A stretch of 64,000 nucleotides of DNA from Leishmania mexicana MHOM/GT/2001/U1103 (taxonomy: Eukaryota; Euglenozoa; Kinetoplastea; Trypanosomatida; Trypanosomatidae): NCBI RefSeq assembly GCF_000234665.1, contig NC_018324.1, positions 1,111,501 through 1,175,500 of the forward strand, in the 5' to 3' direction. This document shows positions 39,927 through 50,359 of the stretch, one piece after another; the first letter of the stretch is position 1; each line of letters begins with the position of its first letter. The notes beneath the pieces are model-generated. The model worked only from the letters and a program-made list of their open reading frames with translations. It had not been told where the DNA came from and made no database searches. A program made the translations under genes and the position numbers.

Positions 39927-40704
39927 TTTCTTGCAAGGAAGGATCGAGCAAAGTGGAGGGTTAACGAGACCGGGACGGCGAAAACAGGCGTTGAGTTATA
40001 CAGAGAGCGAGCGGGCGATCAAAATCATTTGTTCACTGTGATGGTGATGCTTGACGAAGGGAGCAGTCTCTTAAGCCTGCCCCTTTCCCTTGGAAATTCG
40101 TATGCGCACTCCAGCGCCTCAGCTCAAGCCCTTCGTGTATGCTCGTATCTCGTGTCGTCGGCTTGCCACCGCCCCACTGCAGCGAGGAAGACGTCTATCA
40201 GGAGAGGGAAACGGTGGGGACGTGTGGAGCAAGGAGGGGACGAGAGAGGGAAAGGTGGCGTGTATGTCCGTCAGACAGGCACGAACGCAGCGAAAGAAAA
40301 CTAACTACGTCTCGCTCTTTTTTTCCTTTTTCGTTTGTGACACTCCTCCGTTTTGTGTGTGCGTGTGTGTGCGTGCGTGTGTGATGGAGCAGACGATGTT
40401 TGGTCTGCCTTGCGCGCACACGAGGAGAGAAGGCAACGTGGCTGTTGGCGGGAAGAAAATGAGGTACGTGGGAGGGGGAGCTGTTCAATGGAGGAGCAGG
40501 TGTACGAACAGTGAAGCACCCCCACAAAAAAAAAGCAAAGGCGAAAGCAGGAAGTAGCTGCAAGGTGGTGGTGGGAGAGGGGAGGGTGCAAAGAGGTTTG
40601 TGATTGCAGCTGTGCCGTGATGCTGTCCAAGCGTATGCTCGCTGGTACGTGGACGTACACATATGTGTGTTTCCGGGACAGTAGAGCGAAAAACGACGAA
40701 GAGT
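39927..40704. other. intergenic spacer
   Basis: About 780 bp between the SPRY-like gene and the first RPS24 repeat unit. It contains GT-rich sequence near 40357-40382 and A-runs near 40527. No gene is seen. Confidence 0.55.
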
Positions 40705-41011
40705 TGACAGGCATTGCACATGAAGGGTGAGAACACATCAGCCTGGAGCGCGTGCTGCGACTCACGGCATACATGCGTGCGTGGGCCGGTGAGCCACTAC
40801 ACTGCCTCCTCTGCCGCGGCACCCCGAAAGCGCGTTGCACACCACCGTGCTCCTCTCCCTCCAATTCGGCTCTTTTGCTCAGCTCGCTCTCGCCGAGGGC
40901 GAGCAGCTGCTGGCGTGTTGGTGCTGCCAGACACCACGTCTCCCAGGCGACGTGGAGGGCATCTGCGTGTCTGTCTGCTGCTTTGGGGGTCAAATGACAT
41001 GGAGAGAGCAA
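40705..41011 (-). mobile_element. candidate SIDER-like block in RPS24 3' flank (copy A)
   Basis: This non-low-complexity, non-coding block lies at the distal end of the RPS24 3' flank and ends exactly at the repeat boundary. Its composition and minus-strand orientation resemble SIDER-type degenerate retroposons, which reside in Leishmania 3' UTRs. An identical copy (three substitutions) lies at 41969-42275. The family assignment is tentative. Confidence 0.35.
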
Positions 41012-41112
41012 AACAAAACCAGAAAGAACAGGAGAGGAGGAGAAATCAAAGAGAAGGGAACCTCAGTGTCTGCCAAGGCTACTGTGACTGCTGCGGGCGT
41101 AGCAGAGATCTG

Positions 41113-41136
41113 CACACACACACACGCGCACACACA
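41113..41136. repeat. CA-rich microsatellite in RPS24 3' flank
   Basis: An interrupted CA repeat (CACACACACACACGCGCACACACA) in the 3' flank of copy A, present identically at 42377-42400 in copy B, which shows that the copies have not diverged even at a mutable microsatellite. Confidence 0.75.
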
Positions 41137-41360
41137 TCCTAACGGACCCCCTCCACCCACCCACCCACACCCATTGCCTTCGGAAGACTCGCCATCACGC
41201 AGCGATATACAGGCAAGGCATGGCCACCAGATCACCCAGAGAAACTGGAGTGACTGGCAGGTTGCGCGCGTGTGCGTGTGGGAGAAGTAGGCACAAGGGA
41301 GAAGAGTCAGGGAGAGAGTAGAGGCGAGGTGCAAAGTGTGTGTAGCTGTGGCACGGCGCC

Positions 41361-41774
41361 TTACTTCTTCTTGGCCACCTGCTTGCCCTTCGCCTTGCCG
41401 CGCAGCTTCTTGTTGCGGTTGCGACGCTCCTTCACCGACTTGCGGGCCGGCAGGCGAGCCTTGCCGAAGCCCATGCGGGTCTTGCGGTAGTTGGGCTCGA
41501 AGCGCTTCAGGGACGCGAGGTCGTCGTAGATCAGACCGAAGCCGGTGGTCTTGCCGCCGCCGAACTTCGTCTTGAAGCCGAAGAGGGACACCTGGCTCGC
41601 ATCCGGCACCTTGTAAAGCACGGCCAGCTTCTTGCGGATCAGCTGCGTCGGCACGGTACCACACCAGTGCGGGTGGTTCACCTCCACGATGAACTGCTTG
41701 CGGTTGAGCAGCTTGTTCACCTTGAACTGGGAGGTACGGATAGACACCTCAGCCTTCTTCTTTTGAAAGACCAT
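41361..41774 (-). CDS. RPS24: 40S ribosomal protein S24 (eS24), copy A
   Basis: ATG-started, 137 residues, the usual eS24 length (human ~133). It carries the eS24 hallmarks: N-terminal VSIRTSQF strand, LLNRKQF, HP near residue 35, VPTQLIRKKLA, and the signature FGGGKTTGFGLIYD at about 89-102, followed by a long basic C-terminal helix ending in KKK. It is a small-subunit ribosomal protein involved in pre-rRNA processing in other eukaryotes. On the minus strand AG dinucleotides lie within 15 nt of the ATG after a pyrimidine-rich region. The amino-acid sequence is identical to copy B. Confidence 0.97.
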   Translation of the reverse strand: MVFQKKKAEVSIRTSQFKVNKLLNRKQFIVEVNHPHWCGTVPTQLIRKKLAVLYKVPDASQVSLFGFKTKFGGGKTTGFGLIYDDLASLKRFEPNYRKTRMGFGKARLPARKSVKERRNRNKKLRGKAKGKQVAKKK

Positions 41775-41894
41775 GATTCCTACTGTAATCCTCTTCTACG
41801 CATGCGGAGGCGAGGCAAAGGCGTGTTTCGTGGATGTGATTGGCAACGGATGCGATGAGGGGGTGAGGGCAGGGAGGGGGAGTGGGAAGGAAAT

Positions 41895-41968
41895 GGTAGT
41901 AGCGATAGTGGCGCAGAGCAGCGCGTCATGGAGGGGAGAGGAACTGACGTGCTCGAAGGGTATTTGCG
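41895..41968. other. 74-bp unique spacer between RPS24 tandem units
   Basis: This short segment is not part of either 1,190-bp repeat unit and separates the right edge of copy A from the left edge of copy B. Confidence 0.8.
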
Positions 41969-43158
41969 TGACAGGCATTGCACATGAAGGGTGAGAACAC
42001 ATCAGCCTGGAGCGCGTGCTGCGACTCATGGCATACATGCGTGCGTGGGCCGGTGAGCCACTACACTGCCTCCTCTGCCGCGGCACCCCGAAAGCGCGTT
42101 GCACACCACCGTGCTCCTCTCCCTCCAATTCAACTCTTTTGCTCAGCTCGCTCTCGCCGAGGGCGAGCAGCTGCTGGCGTGTTGGTGCTGCCAGACACCA
42201 CGTCTCCCAGGCGACGTGGAGGGCATCTGCGTGTCTGTCTGCTGCTTTGGGGGTCAAATGACATGGAGAGAGCAAAACAAAACCAGAAAGAACAGGAGAG
42301 GAGGAGAAATCAAAGAGAAGGGAACCTCAGTGTCTGCCAAGGCTACTGTGACTGCTGCGGGCGTAGCAGAGATCTGCACACACACACACGCGCACACACA
42401 TCCTAACGGACCCCCTCCACCCACCCACCCACACCCATTGCCTTCGGAAGACTCGCCATCACGCAGCGATATACAGGCAAGGCATGGCCACCAGATCACC
42501 CAGAGAAACTGGAGTGACTGGCAGGTTGCGCGCGTGTGCGTGTGGGAGAAGTAGGCACAAGGGAGAAGAGTCAGGGAGAGAGTAGAGGCGAGGTGCAAAG
42601 TGTGTGTAGCTGTGGCACGGCGCCTTACTTCTTCTTGGCCACCTGCTTGCCCTTCGCCTTGCCGCGCAGCTTCTTGTTGCGGTTGCGACGCTCCTTCACC
42701 GACTTGCGGGCCGGCAGGCGAGCCTTGCCGAAGCCCATGCGGGTCTTGCGGTAGTTGGGCTCGAAGCGCTTCAGGGACGCGAGGTCGTCGTAGATCAGAC
42801 CGAAGCCGGTGGTCTTGCCGCCGCCGAACTTCGTCTTGAAGCCGAAGAGGGACACCTGGCTCGCATCCGGCACCTTGTAAAGCACGGCCAGCTTCTTGCG
42901 GATCAGCTGCGTCGGCACGGTACCACACCAGTGCGGGTGGTTCACCTCCACGATGAACTGCTTGCGGTTGAGCAGCTTGTTCACCTTGAACTGGGAGGTA
43001 CGGATAGACACCTCAGCCTTCTTCTTTTGAAAGACCATGATTCCTACTGTAATCCTCTTCTACGCATGCGGAGGCGAGGCAAAGGCGTGTTTCGTGGATG
43101 TGATTGGCAACGGATGCGATGAGGGGGTGAGGGCAGGGAGGGGGAGTGGGAAGGAAAT
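41969..43158. repeat. RPS24 tandem unit, copy B
   Basis: Second copy of the 1,190-bp unit, in the same orientation. The identity breaks after 43158, where copy B continues into sequence unrelated to that after copy A. In transcription order this is the first copy. Confidence 0.93.
42625..43038 (-). CDS. RPS24: 40S ribosomal protein S24 (eS24), copy B
   Basis: Identical 137-residue product to copy A, with the FGGGKTTGFGLIYD signature intact. Both copies look functional. Tandem duplication of a ribosomal-protein gene is a usual way to raise expression in trypanosomatids, which lack gene-specific RNA polymerase II promoters. The 5' flank (43039-43158) and 3' flank (41969-42624) are shared with copy A, so both mRNAs should be regulated alike. 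Confidence 0.97.
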   Translation of the reverse strand: MVFQKKKAEVSIRTSQFKVNKLLNRKQFIVEVNHPHWCGTVPTQLIRKKLAVLYKVPDASQVSLFGFKTKFGGGKTTGFGLIYDDLASLKRFEPNYRKTRMGFGKARLPARKSVKERRNRNKKLRGKAKGKQVAKKK

Positions 43159-43850
43159 AGTTCGAGAAGACGAAGCACTGGAATGATCCACGAAGATGGA
43201 AGGAGGCGGGTGTGGAGTAAGATAAGCGGGCATCAATCGTGGATTGAGGTCGTCGACGGCGTTGCCAACGTCTTTCGCCTCCCCAGCCGAGGTGAGATTC
43301 GCCCATAGTGACCAGAGCGCTGATCATCGAAGAGGACGAGGAGGGACGAGCAGCCACACGGCCGCATGGAAAAGAAACGTTTTCATCTCCTGTCGCGTGG
43401 ACGCCTCACACCCAGGAGATACCTCTCGCGAAAATGGTTGCAGGCGTAGGCACGGGGGTGAGGAGGGCATCGTCGGTGGCACCAAAGTCGCACGATCATC
43501 ACACACTACAGGGCCATCCCCCTTCCACACCTCCATGGCCTCGCTACCGTGCCCATGGTGAGCATCTGCATGCCTATACGTAGTTCTCATGGTGTACGTC
43601 ACCTCCTTTTCGTTTGTGCGCTTCCACTGCTGGAGCTGTTGCATCTTGTCCATGACGACGCGACTAAACAGCGGCTTCCATTGACAGCAACGGGCTACGG
43701 CAAACAGCCTGGAGACCTGCGTACACCCACCCATACAAGGAGAAGAGAAGACGCCGGAGTAAGTCCATATCCAATGGGCTTTACATGCTGAACACTTTAC
43801 ATCAAAAGAGAACGCGGAAAAAAAGGGGTGAACAGAGAAGAGGACGTGCG
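43159..43850. other. intergenic spacer
   Basis: About 690 bp between the CFAP65-like gene and RPS24 copy B, mixed composition and no ATG-started frame of note. It holds the 3' flank of CFAP65 and the upstream splice-acceptor region of RPS24 copy B. Confidence 0.55.
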
Positions 43851-46800
43851 TTAAACGGCAGCGACTGCCTCAGCAAGCGCGCTGCAGAGAAGCTCCTCCA
43901 GTACCTCCTCCGTTGCCACGGCAGAGCTGGCGTTTCCTCGACTCAGCGTTGCCGCTGCTGCGGCGGGCACGGCTTCTGTGTTGGTGACCTTCGCGGCATG
44001 CAGGACTCGCATATTGGCGTACGTCACGTGGCGAGGGGCGCACAAGGCTGTGAAGGAGCTCTGAACGGCGGGCGCGGCGACCAGGGAGCGGATCAGCTCG
44101 TCCATCACCCCTTTCACGAAGCACACCTCTGTCGCCGTGGCGGAACTTGTGGTGGTCTGGGAGGCGACTGGTGACAGTGTGGAGGACACCGGATCAACGT
44201 GGCTATTGTAGAGGAGCGGCGTGTAGGTGGTATTCAGCTTCTCTGATCCGTAGAGGGCCTCATAGTCGTCCCGCGGCATCACTCGCGCTTGCAGAAGGAG
44301 GCTGAGGAATGTGGCACTGCTGCCGCCGTCACTCGAGGAGTTGAGGCTAGGGAGCGGCGTTGCTCTAGTACGGCGGCCATGGCGACTTCCACTGCCACCA
44401 TGCTGCTTTTCTTCCCCGTCGCTCGCCGCGGCGCAAGGCACGACAGCGCACGTCATAAGTCGCTCCAGAACTTGGCTAGTGCTGCCTGCGTAGAAGAGTA
44501 TCTTCAACGTCTGCTGCTTGCCGGGTTCCACAACGCCTTCGGAGGGGCGCACGACGACCTGTGCGTCACCCCGCTGCGGGCGATCGAGGTGCCAGGTGTA
44601 GCGCATGGCAGTCGGGCAGCCGGCGGCGAGCTGCAATGTGCAGGTGCGCCTGCACAGTGTAAAGTATGGGACGGCGCCGAGCCTGCAGACGTCGTCGGAC
44701 AAGAACGCAGCGTGCGCGCGCGCGGCGAGGGTGGGCGGGACGGCAGGAACTTGCATCAGCGCATGGTCGATCCACTGCATCACCGACGTCGCCGTCACCT
44801 TGCGTGGGTGGTAGCCGCTGGCAACCAGATCGACGTAGTAGCCCTCTCCCTGCACTGTCTGCAGCAGGACGCTCACACGGTACTCTCTCGCCTCCAGCGG
44901 CCTGAAGTAGAAGCCAATGTGGACCGTGCCGCGTGGCGAAACCGTGCCCCGCGGGTCGACGCACTGAAACACAGGGAAGCCGTAGTGCTCTCGCGCTTGT
45001 TCCTGCAGTGCCATCAAGTCGACCGAGTACTCGACAGGCTCATCAAACGGGTTTGTCGCCGTGATGAACTGCAGCGGCGGCTCCATGTCGCCGAGGGCGA
45101 CCGGCATCAACTCGTACACCTTCTGGTGGTGGAAGTTCAACGCGCATACCTCAGCAGGCAACGTGCGTCCTTCCAGCACCACGGCGACGCGCCGCCAACT
45201 GCGGCCAACGCGCAGCACCATTGGCAGCCGATGGACACCCACCTCGCTGTGCACGTAATGCACCTCAAGCTGAACTGTCTGCCCAACATCAATGCTTCCC
45301 TGCTGCGGTATCACCGTCACGAGTCCACGATCAATGATGTAGTACAAACTTTCCAGCTCTGTGTTTTCCAGGCACCAGCGCTCTCTGTTAGCCTCATGCT
45401 GCGTTGGCAGCATCACATCGAACGGCGCAGGGCAGTCGCCAGTGTTCTTGAGGCTCACCTTGAGGCACACGGTGCTGTCCCCTTCGTGCGCTACGCCAAG
45501 ATCCACCGAAATCGGGTCCAATCCGCTAACGTAGTGCTGGAAGGAGGCGTGCGCGCTATTGTCGCTGTCCTCAGGCTCCGCAGCAGCCGTGGCGAGCTGC
45601 GCGTTGATGGCGTTGAGGCTGAGCTGCTGCCACGCCAGCGGCCGCGCCACGCCGGGGAGATCGACGTCCACCACCTGCACTGCTGGGTGTGCAGCCCGCA
45701 GACGCCAGCGGCAATGGGGGTGCCGTTCCGCCTCCTCTGCGGTTGGCACGTTCGGCACGTTGGCCAGGTTGGTGGACAAGCCGCTAACGATGGCATAGAC
45801 GAGGAACTCTGTCAAGCCCGGCGCAGGCTGCGCCGCCACGAGCACTGTTGTGTGCGTGCGCGCTGGTAGGACACCGCGGCTGTTGTGAAGGCGCGGCACC
45901 ACCGCGGCGGCGGTTCCCGACTTGCCCGCGTGCACCAGCATGGCNNNNNNNNNNNNNNNNNNNNNNNNNNNNNNNNNNNNNNNNNNNNNNNNNNNNNNNN
46001 NNNNNNNNNNNNNNNNNNNNNNNNNNNNNNNNNNNNNNNNNNNNGCACGTACAGCTGCAGATAGCCGTGGAACACGCGAGGCTGCTGTGGGCTGAAGAAG
46101 AGTGTGATGGGGAGCCGCGCACCGCCGGGCACCACACCCTGCTCAGGCTCCATGCGAAGCGCTCCGAGAAGTTCCGCTGACGTGTCGAAGCGGAACGCCA
46201 CTGGCAGCGCCGTCGGGTTGCGTACCCACGCACGCTGCTGCGATTCACCCGAGACGCAACTTGGCGGTAGTGTAATCATGCTCGGTGGCACCGTCGCGTC
46301 TTCGCCAACCTGGCGCCACTGGAGCTGCGGGAGGCATACTTCACCGAAGAGGTTGAGGTGCGTGGTGTCCGCGGCAGTTGGTAGTGCGGCACTAGAGGTG
46401 GGGGAGATGGTGGAGTGCAGTACATTTGCGTCCCACAGAATTCTGGCCGACGCCGCGTACTGCGCCGTGTCTCCGGGGCTGAATTTCACCACAAGCAGCT
46501 GACGGCCCAGAGCCGGCACAACGCCTGCGGTTGGGTACACCGAGAACACAGCCTCGCCCACCTCGCTGGCCTCTTGCTGCGGTGCTCTGGCTTCTACCGC
46601 AGCGGTTAAAGCTTCTCTCTCCGGTGCCACGCGTTTCATGTTCGGTGGCAAGACGACTGCACTGACCTGCTTGAGCATGACACCGGTTACCTCGTAACGC
46701 ACCGGCGTAGCAGCCTTGTTCTGGAGCGCTATCACTTGGTAGGAGGAGCCACCGACGCGGCACGCCGGCAGGCACACCTGACGCGTGTAGCTGATCTGGT

Positions 46801-48937
46801 TGGATGTGCTCTGCTGCTGGTGCTTCAATTTCTGCTTCGCTGAGGTGAGGACAGAAACGCTGGCGCTCGTGCAGGTCACTGTGAAGCACTGTGGCGGCAC
46901 CACGCACGCGTCCGGCGCCAAGTAGAAGGCAGACATGGACTCATAGTTCACATAGCACTCCAGCGTGCAGGCGGCCGGCAGCTCGTTGCTCACGGCGCTG
47001 TTGAACTGGAGCTGGAAGATGGCAGAGCCGTTAGGAGGGACAACCTGTTGTGTGGGCACTACCGCGTACGGGCACGCTTGCGATGCGGGCAGACTCCAAG
47101 TAGCCACAGCGGTCGCATTGGATGTATTCATGACCGTCACCAGGTGTCCACGCATGTCGCTGCCGCTTTTTCCACCACCGCCAAATGTGTAGAGAGGCTT
47201 TGCATCGACTCCGAAGGGTGTGTCGATGGAAACGCTGCCGTTGGCTGTCTCCAAGTTGCTCAGCGGCACGCGCACTTTGCGTTTTGCTCCACTCATGACG
47301 ACGCCGGGGCTGCAGACGTCTTCCTGGATACGCCGCCAAATTTCGAGTGTCGAAGCAGGCACGGTGCTGCGCTGGCCTCCCCGCTGGTCGTTCTCTTGCC
47401 TGCTGCCTATCAACTCGTCCTCTGCGGCAGCTGCCGCCGCGGCGACGGTCGTAAGTTCCTCCGGGGTGAGCAGCCCCAATCCTCGCTCCATCCGCAGCCG
47501 CGCCGCCTCTACGTCCGCGAGGGTCAACGTCGGCGGCCGCAGAGAGCTGGTGTAGGCACCGCCTAGCACATCGACCCCCACCACATCCTTTGCACCCTCG
47601 ATGAGCAGGTACAGTCGACGGTAATAGAGGATGGGGTGCGTGGGCCGGAAAGTGATGGCCACCTGCAGACTTGACTGCGCCGCAACAACACCGCTGTGGG
47701 GTACTACAGTAAAGGCCGCCCCCGGCAACGTGTTCATCCACGTGAATGGGGCGTCCGTTGTTGACGCGTTTCGCAGGGTCAAGTGACGCGTGCGCTGCTT
47801 CTCGGCGGGCATGTGCTCCAGGTCCACGGCCTCGTAGTCGAGACTGCTGATCGATGCCGTTACGCGCGGGCCAAGTGTTGTTCCACTAAGCTCCACTTGC
47901 AACGAGTTGCCATGCTCGCAGTCGATCTGAAAGGTGTTGAAGTCGATCACCCCGGGACTCCCGGGAGTGTAGTGGATACGGACCGGCTGCACAGCACCGC
48001 GCGGCACGAGAAAGGCGCCTTCACCATTCGAGTCGTCTTGCTCCACCGCCACCTTTCCCTCGACAGCGAAGCGAAAGGCGCACATTAGGCTTTCGTCCAC
48101 GCGCCGAATGCGCACCGACACGGGTACCGGCGAGGGGTTGCACAGGTGGATCAACTTGCAGCCGCTGCTGCCGCCGCTGTTCTGTTGCGCCTCCATCTGC
48201 ACCACCAGCGTCCTCTCCTCCGCACTTGGCTCCTGAAAACAAATATACGGGTACTTGCCGATGCCGGATATCTTCAGGGCAGCGATTACGTCGTCAGTTC
48301 CGGTCAGACGGCACAAAGCCTGTGCCACCATTGTGCACCCCTCCGTTGGCGTGAACAGAAGTGTGATGTGCATTATCTCCCCCTCATCCAGCACGGCGTG
48401 ACTGGGCAGAATGCAGAACGGCCCCGAGACCTCCCAGCTGAACTCTACCGGGGCAGTTCCGCTGTTTTGCAGCTGCACCTGCGCGTGCGCGGTGGAGCCG
48501 ACGGCGCAGTAGCCAAAGTCGTGGCTGGGCTGCAGCGTCAGCTTCGCGTACGGCGTAAGACAGTCCAGTCGCACCTGAAAGGAGCCGCGACCCTCCACCG
48601 TGATGGTGACGGCGTCATGCAGCTCCACCATCTCTGTAGGGCGGAAGGAAATGGCGATCTCGTGTGACACGCCGCTGCTCAGCGTGATTGGCTCCGGAAA
48701 AGGCGTAATGAAGGTCTTGCGGTTCACTGGCAGTGAAAACTGAATCGTCTGCGAGGCACGCTCAACGTTCTTGACGAGGATCTTGCGCTTGTACTCCTTG
48801 CCCGGCTCCCACTCTTTCCATGTGAGGCGGTCTGCGCAGTCTACCCCGAGCGCTCGTCGACGCTGCTCGCGTCGCTCCTTTCTTGCGGACACCTCCATCA
48901 TCTTTGTCACCGTCCTTCTGGGATTACCAGAGTGCAT
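43851..48937 (-). CDS. CFAP65: CFAP65 (FAP65/CCDC108)-like hydin-family axonemal protein, interrupted by a scaffold gap
   Basis: ATG at 48937; the frame is cut by 100 Ns at 45945-46044 and continues to a stop at 43851. About 1,660 residues are visible. The N-terminal region (LTWKEWEPGKEYKRKILVKNV, about residues 38-58) matches the LVWKDW...GGEYTKHLVLKNV-type start of CFAP65. It is followed by repeated immunoglobulin-like ASH/MSP domains with the usual marks: a [FY]G.v.vG.....v.l.N.g strand, then F.v.P..g.l..g....i.i.F.P. At least eight to ten such repeats can be seen on both sides of the gap. CFAP65 belongs to the central-apparatus/flagellar proteins. The two sides are in different frames, but the N run is a placeholder length, so no frameshift can be inferred. 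Confidence 0.88.
45945..46044. other. scaffold gap of 100 N inside the CFAP65-like gene
   Basis: Exactly 100 Ns, a conventional placeholder. Unlike the second gap, the flanking sequences do not repeat each other, so true sequence of unknown length is missing from the coding region. Confidence 0.98.
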
Positions 48938-50359
48938 GTGCTTGTGCGGGTGAGCTTATCGTCTTCCTTCAGCGCGCTTCTCTCCCGCCCTCGCGCCGCT
49001 GTGAAAGGGCACGACGAGATCCTTCACCTTGGCGCGTGCTCCTGCAGTGATGCGAGCTGATGTGCGTGTGTGTGTGTGTGTGTGAGCTCACCAGGAACGA
49101 AAAAAGGAAAGCAAAATGCGCGCTTCTCTGTGCGCTTGCGATTCGAACACGGACAGAGACGGCGGTGGTCGATGCGGCAAAGATAGCACGCATGCGTGGG
49201 CGAAGAGAAACAATGTGAGGGAAGGGAGAGGAGGAATGCACACTGCTACATGTCCTGAGCGACCAGCAGGAGGTCTCTGCGATGCACGAAGAGAGGGAGG
49301 CACCAGTGCTGACGCACCCTGCCTTTTGTATGGGCTAGTTTCGGTGTTTTTGTATCGCCATCCACACACACCCTTCTTCCAACAGATGTCAATGGGCGGG
49401 CTACATTGGCGGAGAACATCTGTCCCTCCCCCATCAAGGCAGCTTACGCGGCACCACGCGTTCTTTTCGGCGATGTCATTGCGGCAGTGCCTCAACACTC
49501 GAATGATGCAGGGCCACCAAGCAGCCGGCACAGCCTGTCCTCAGGCACAAATGCAGGCTCTTGTGTGTTGGCGGACAGGTCTGGGCGGGCACTGAGCTGA
49601 AGAGACGTGCGGCCATGATGCGCTCATGTCTGTACCAGCCCACTGCGAGTCGTATGGATGATTCAACAAAGATGCACATCCCCCTACTGCTCTGTTTCTC
49701 TCCTTTTGCTGCGTTGCCGTGATGCAGGGCTCAATCCTGGGCCTCGACTGCGCGCCGTATGCAGTGGTATGGCAGGGGGCTGGACGACGCCAAACGGTGT
49801 TGGTTGGCTCGGTTCCTTGACGCAGCCGGGGTGCAACCGAGTTAGATGTGCTGTGGTTGTGCATGCGTATAGCTGTTGGCCTGGGTCGTGGTGGAATAAA
49901 CATGCCGAAAAAAGCAAGAAATAATGGTACACCGACACGAGGCAGTGCTGCTCCACCTACTACACGAAGGAGTGTGTTTGTGTGTAGGGGGAGGGGGGAA
50001 GGTGGGCCGGAGGGGCAACGTGGGTAGAGGCACAGGGATCAAAACCGCAATGCGTGAGATAATGAGTTGCGCTGCAGTAGCTAGAGAGAAAGGAAAACGG
50101 GCAACAGCAACGAAAAGACGCTGCAAAACCAAACATAATGAGCACACAAAGCAAGAAGAAAGCGGCGCGACGCAGCGACAACACATGGTATCGCTCCAAG
50201 CACGCAACGGTAGGGATGAAAGCGCGGACAGAGCAGCCGGAGCTGTAGAGCGTTCGATACCATACAACACGTTCGGGCTGATTGCCTCTCACTGACACGA
50301 CCTCCAAATCGGCGTTTCGGCTGCTCTCTTCGTTGGCCACCCCCTGCCTCCGTCCGACT
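48938..50359. other. intergenic region with a GT microsatellite and a degenerate retroposon candidate
   Basis: About 1.4 kb. (GT)n lies at about 49063-49084. The block 49497-49890 has ordinary composition and is annotated separately. No protein gene is supported. It forms the 3' flank of the ABCG gene and the 5' region of CFAP65. Confidence 0.6.
49497..49890. mobile_element. candidate degenerate ingi/L1Tc-related (SIDER/DIRE-like) remnant
   Basis: A non-low-complexity block in a gene-free region. On the plus strand, bases ~49700-49757 translate to LLLLRCRDAGLNPGPRLRAV, in which DAGLNPGP resembles the 2A-like motif (D-x-E-x-NPGP) found at the N-terminus of trypanosomatid ingi/L1Tc ORFs. No longer element ORF survives. 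The assignment is tentative, and the element orientation is uncertain because SIDER-like composition is also seen on the minus strand. Confidence 0.35.

Larger units (their letters stand above)
40705..41894. repeat. RPS24 tandem unit, copy A
   Basis: A 1,190-bp unit containing one RPS24 coding region with its 5' and 3' flanks. It is repeated with a 1,264-bp period at 41969-43158. I found only three substitutions between copies (40765 C/T, 40868-40869 GG/AA), all in the 3' flank. The left boundary is at TGACAGGCATTGCAC and the right at AAGGAAAT. Confidence 0.93.

Noticed and set aside
44289..45869. Long plus-strand open frame (526 codons) antisense to CFAP65
   Set aside because: It mirrors the conserved CFAP65-like coding strand; its composition (His/Arg/Ala/Val-rich) is that of an antisense shadow of G/C-ending codons.
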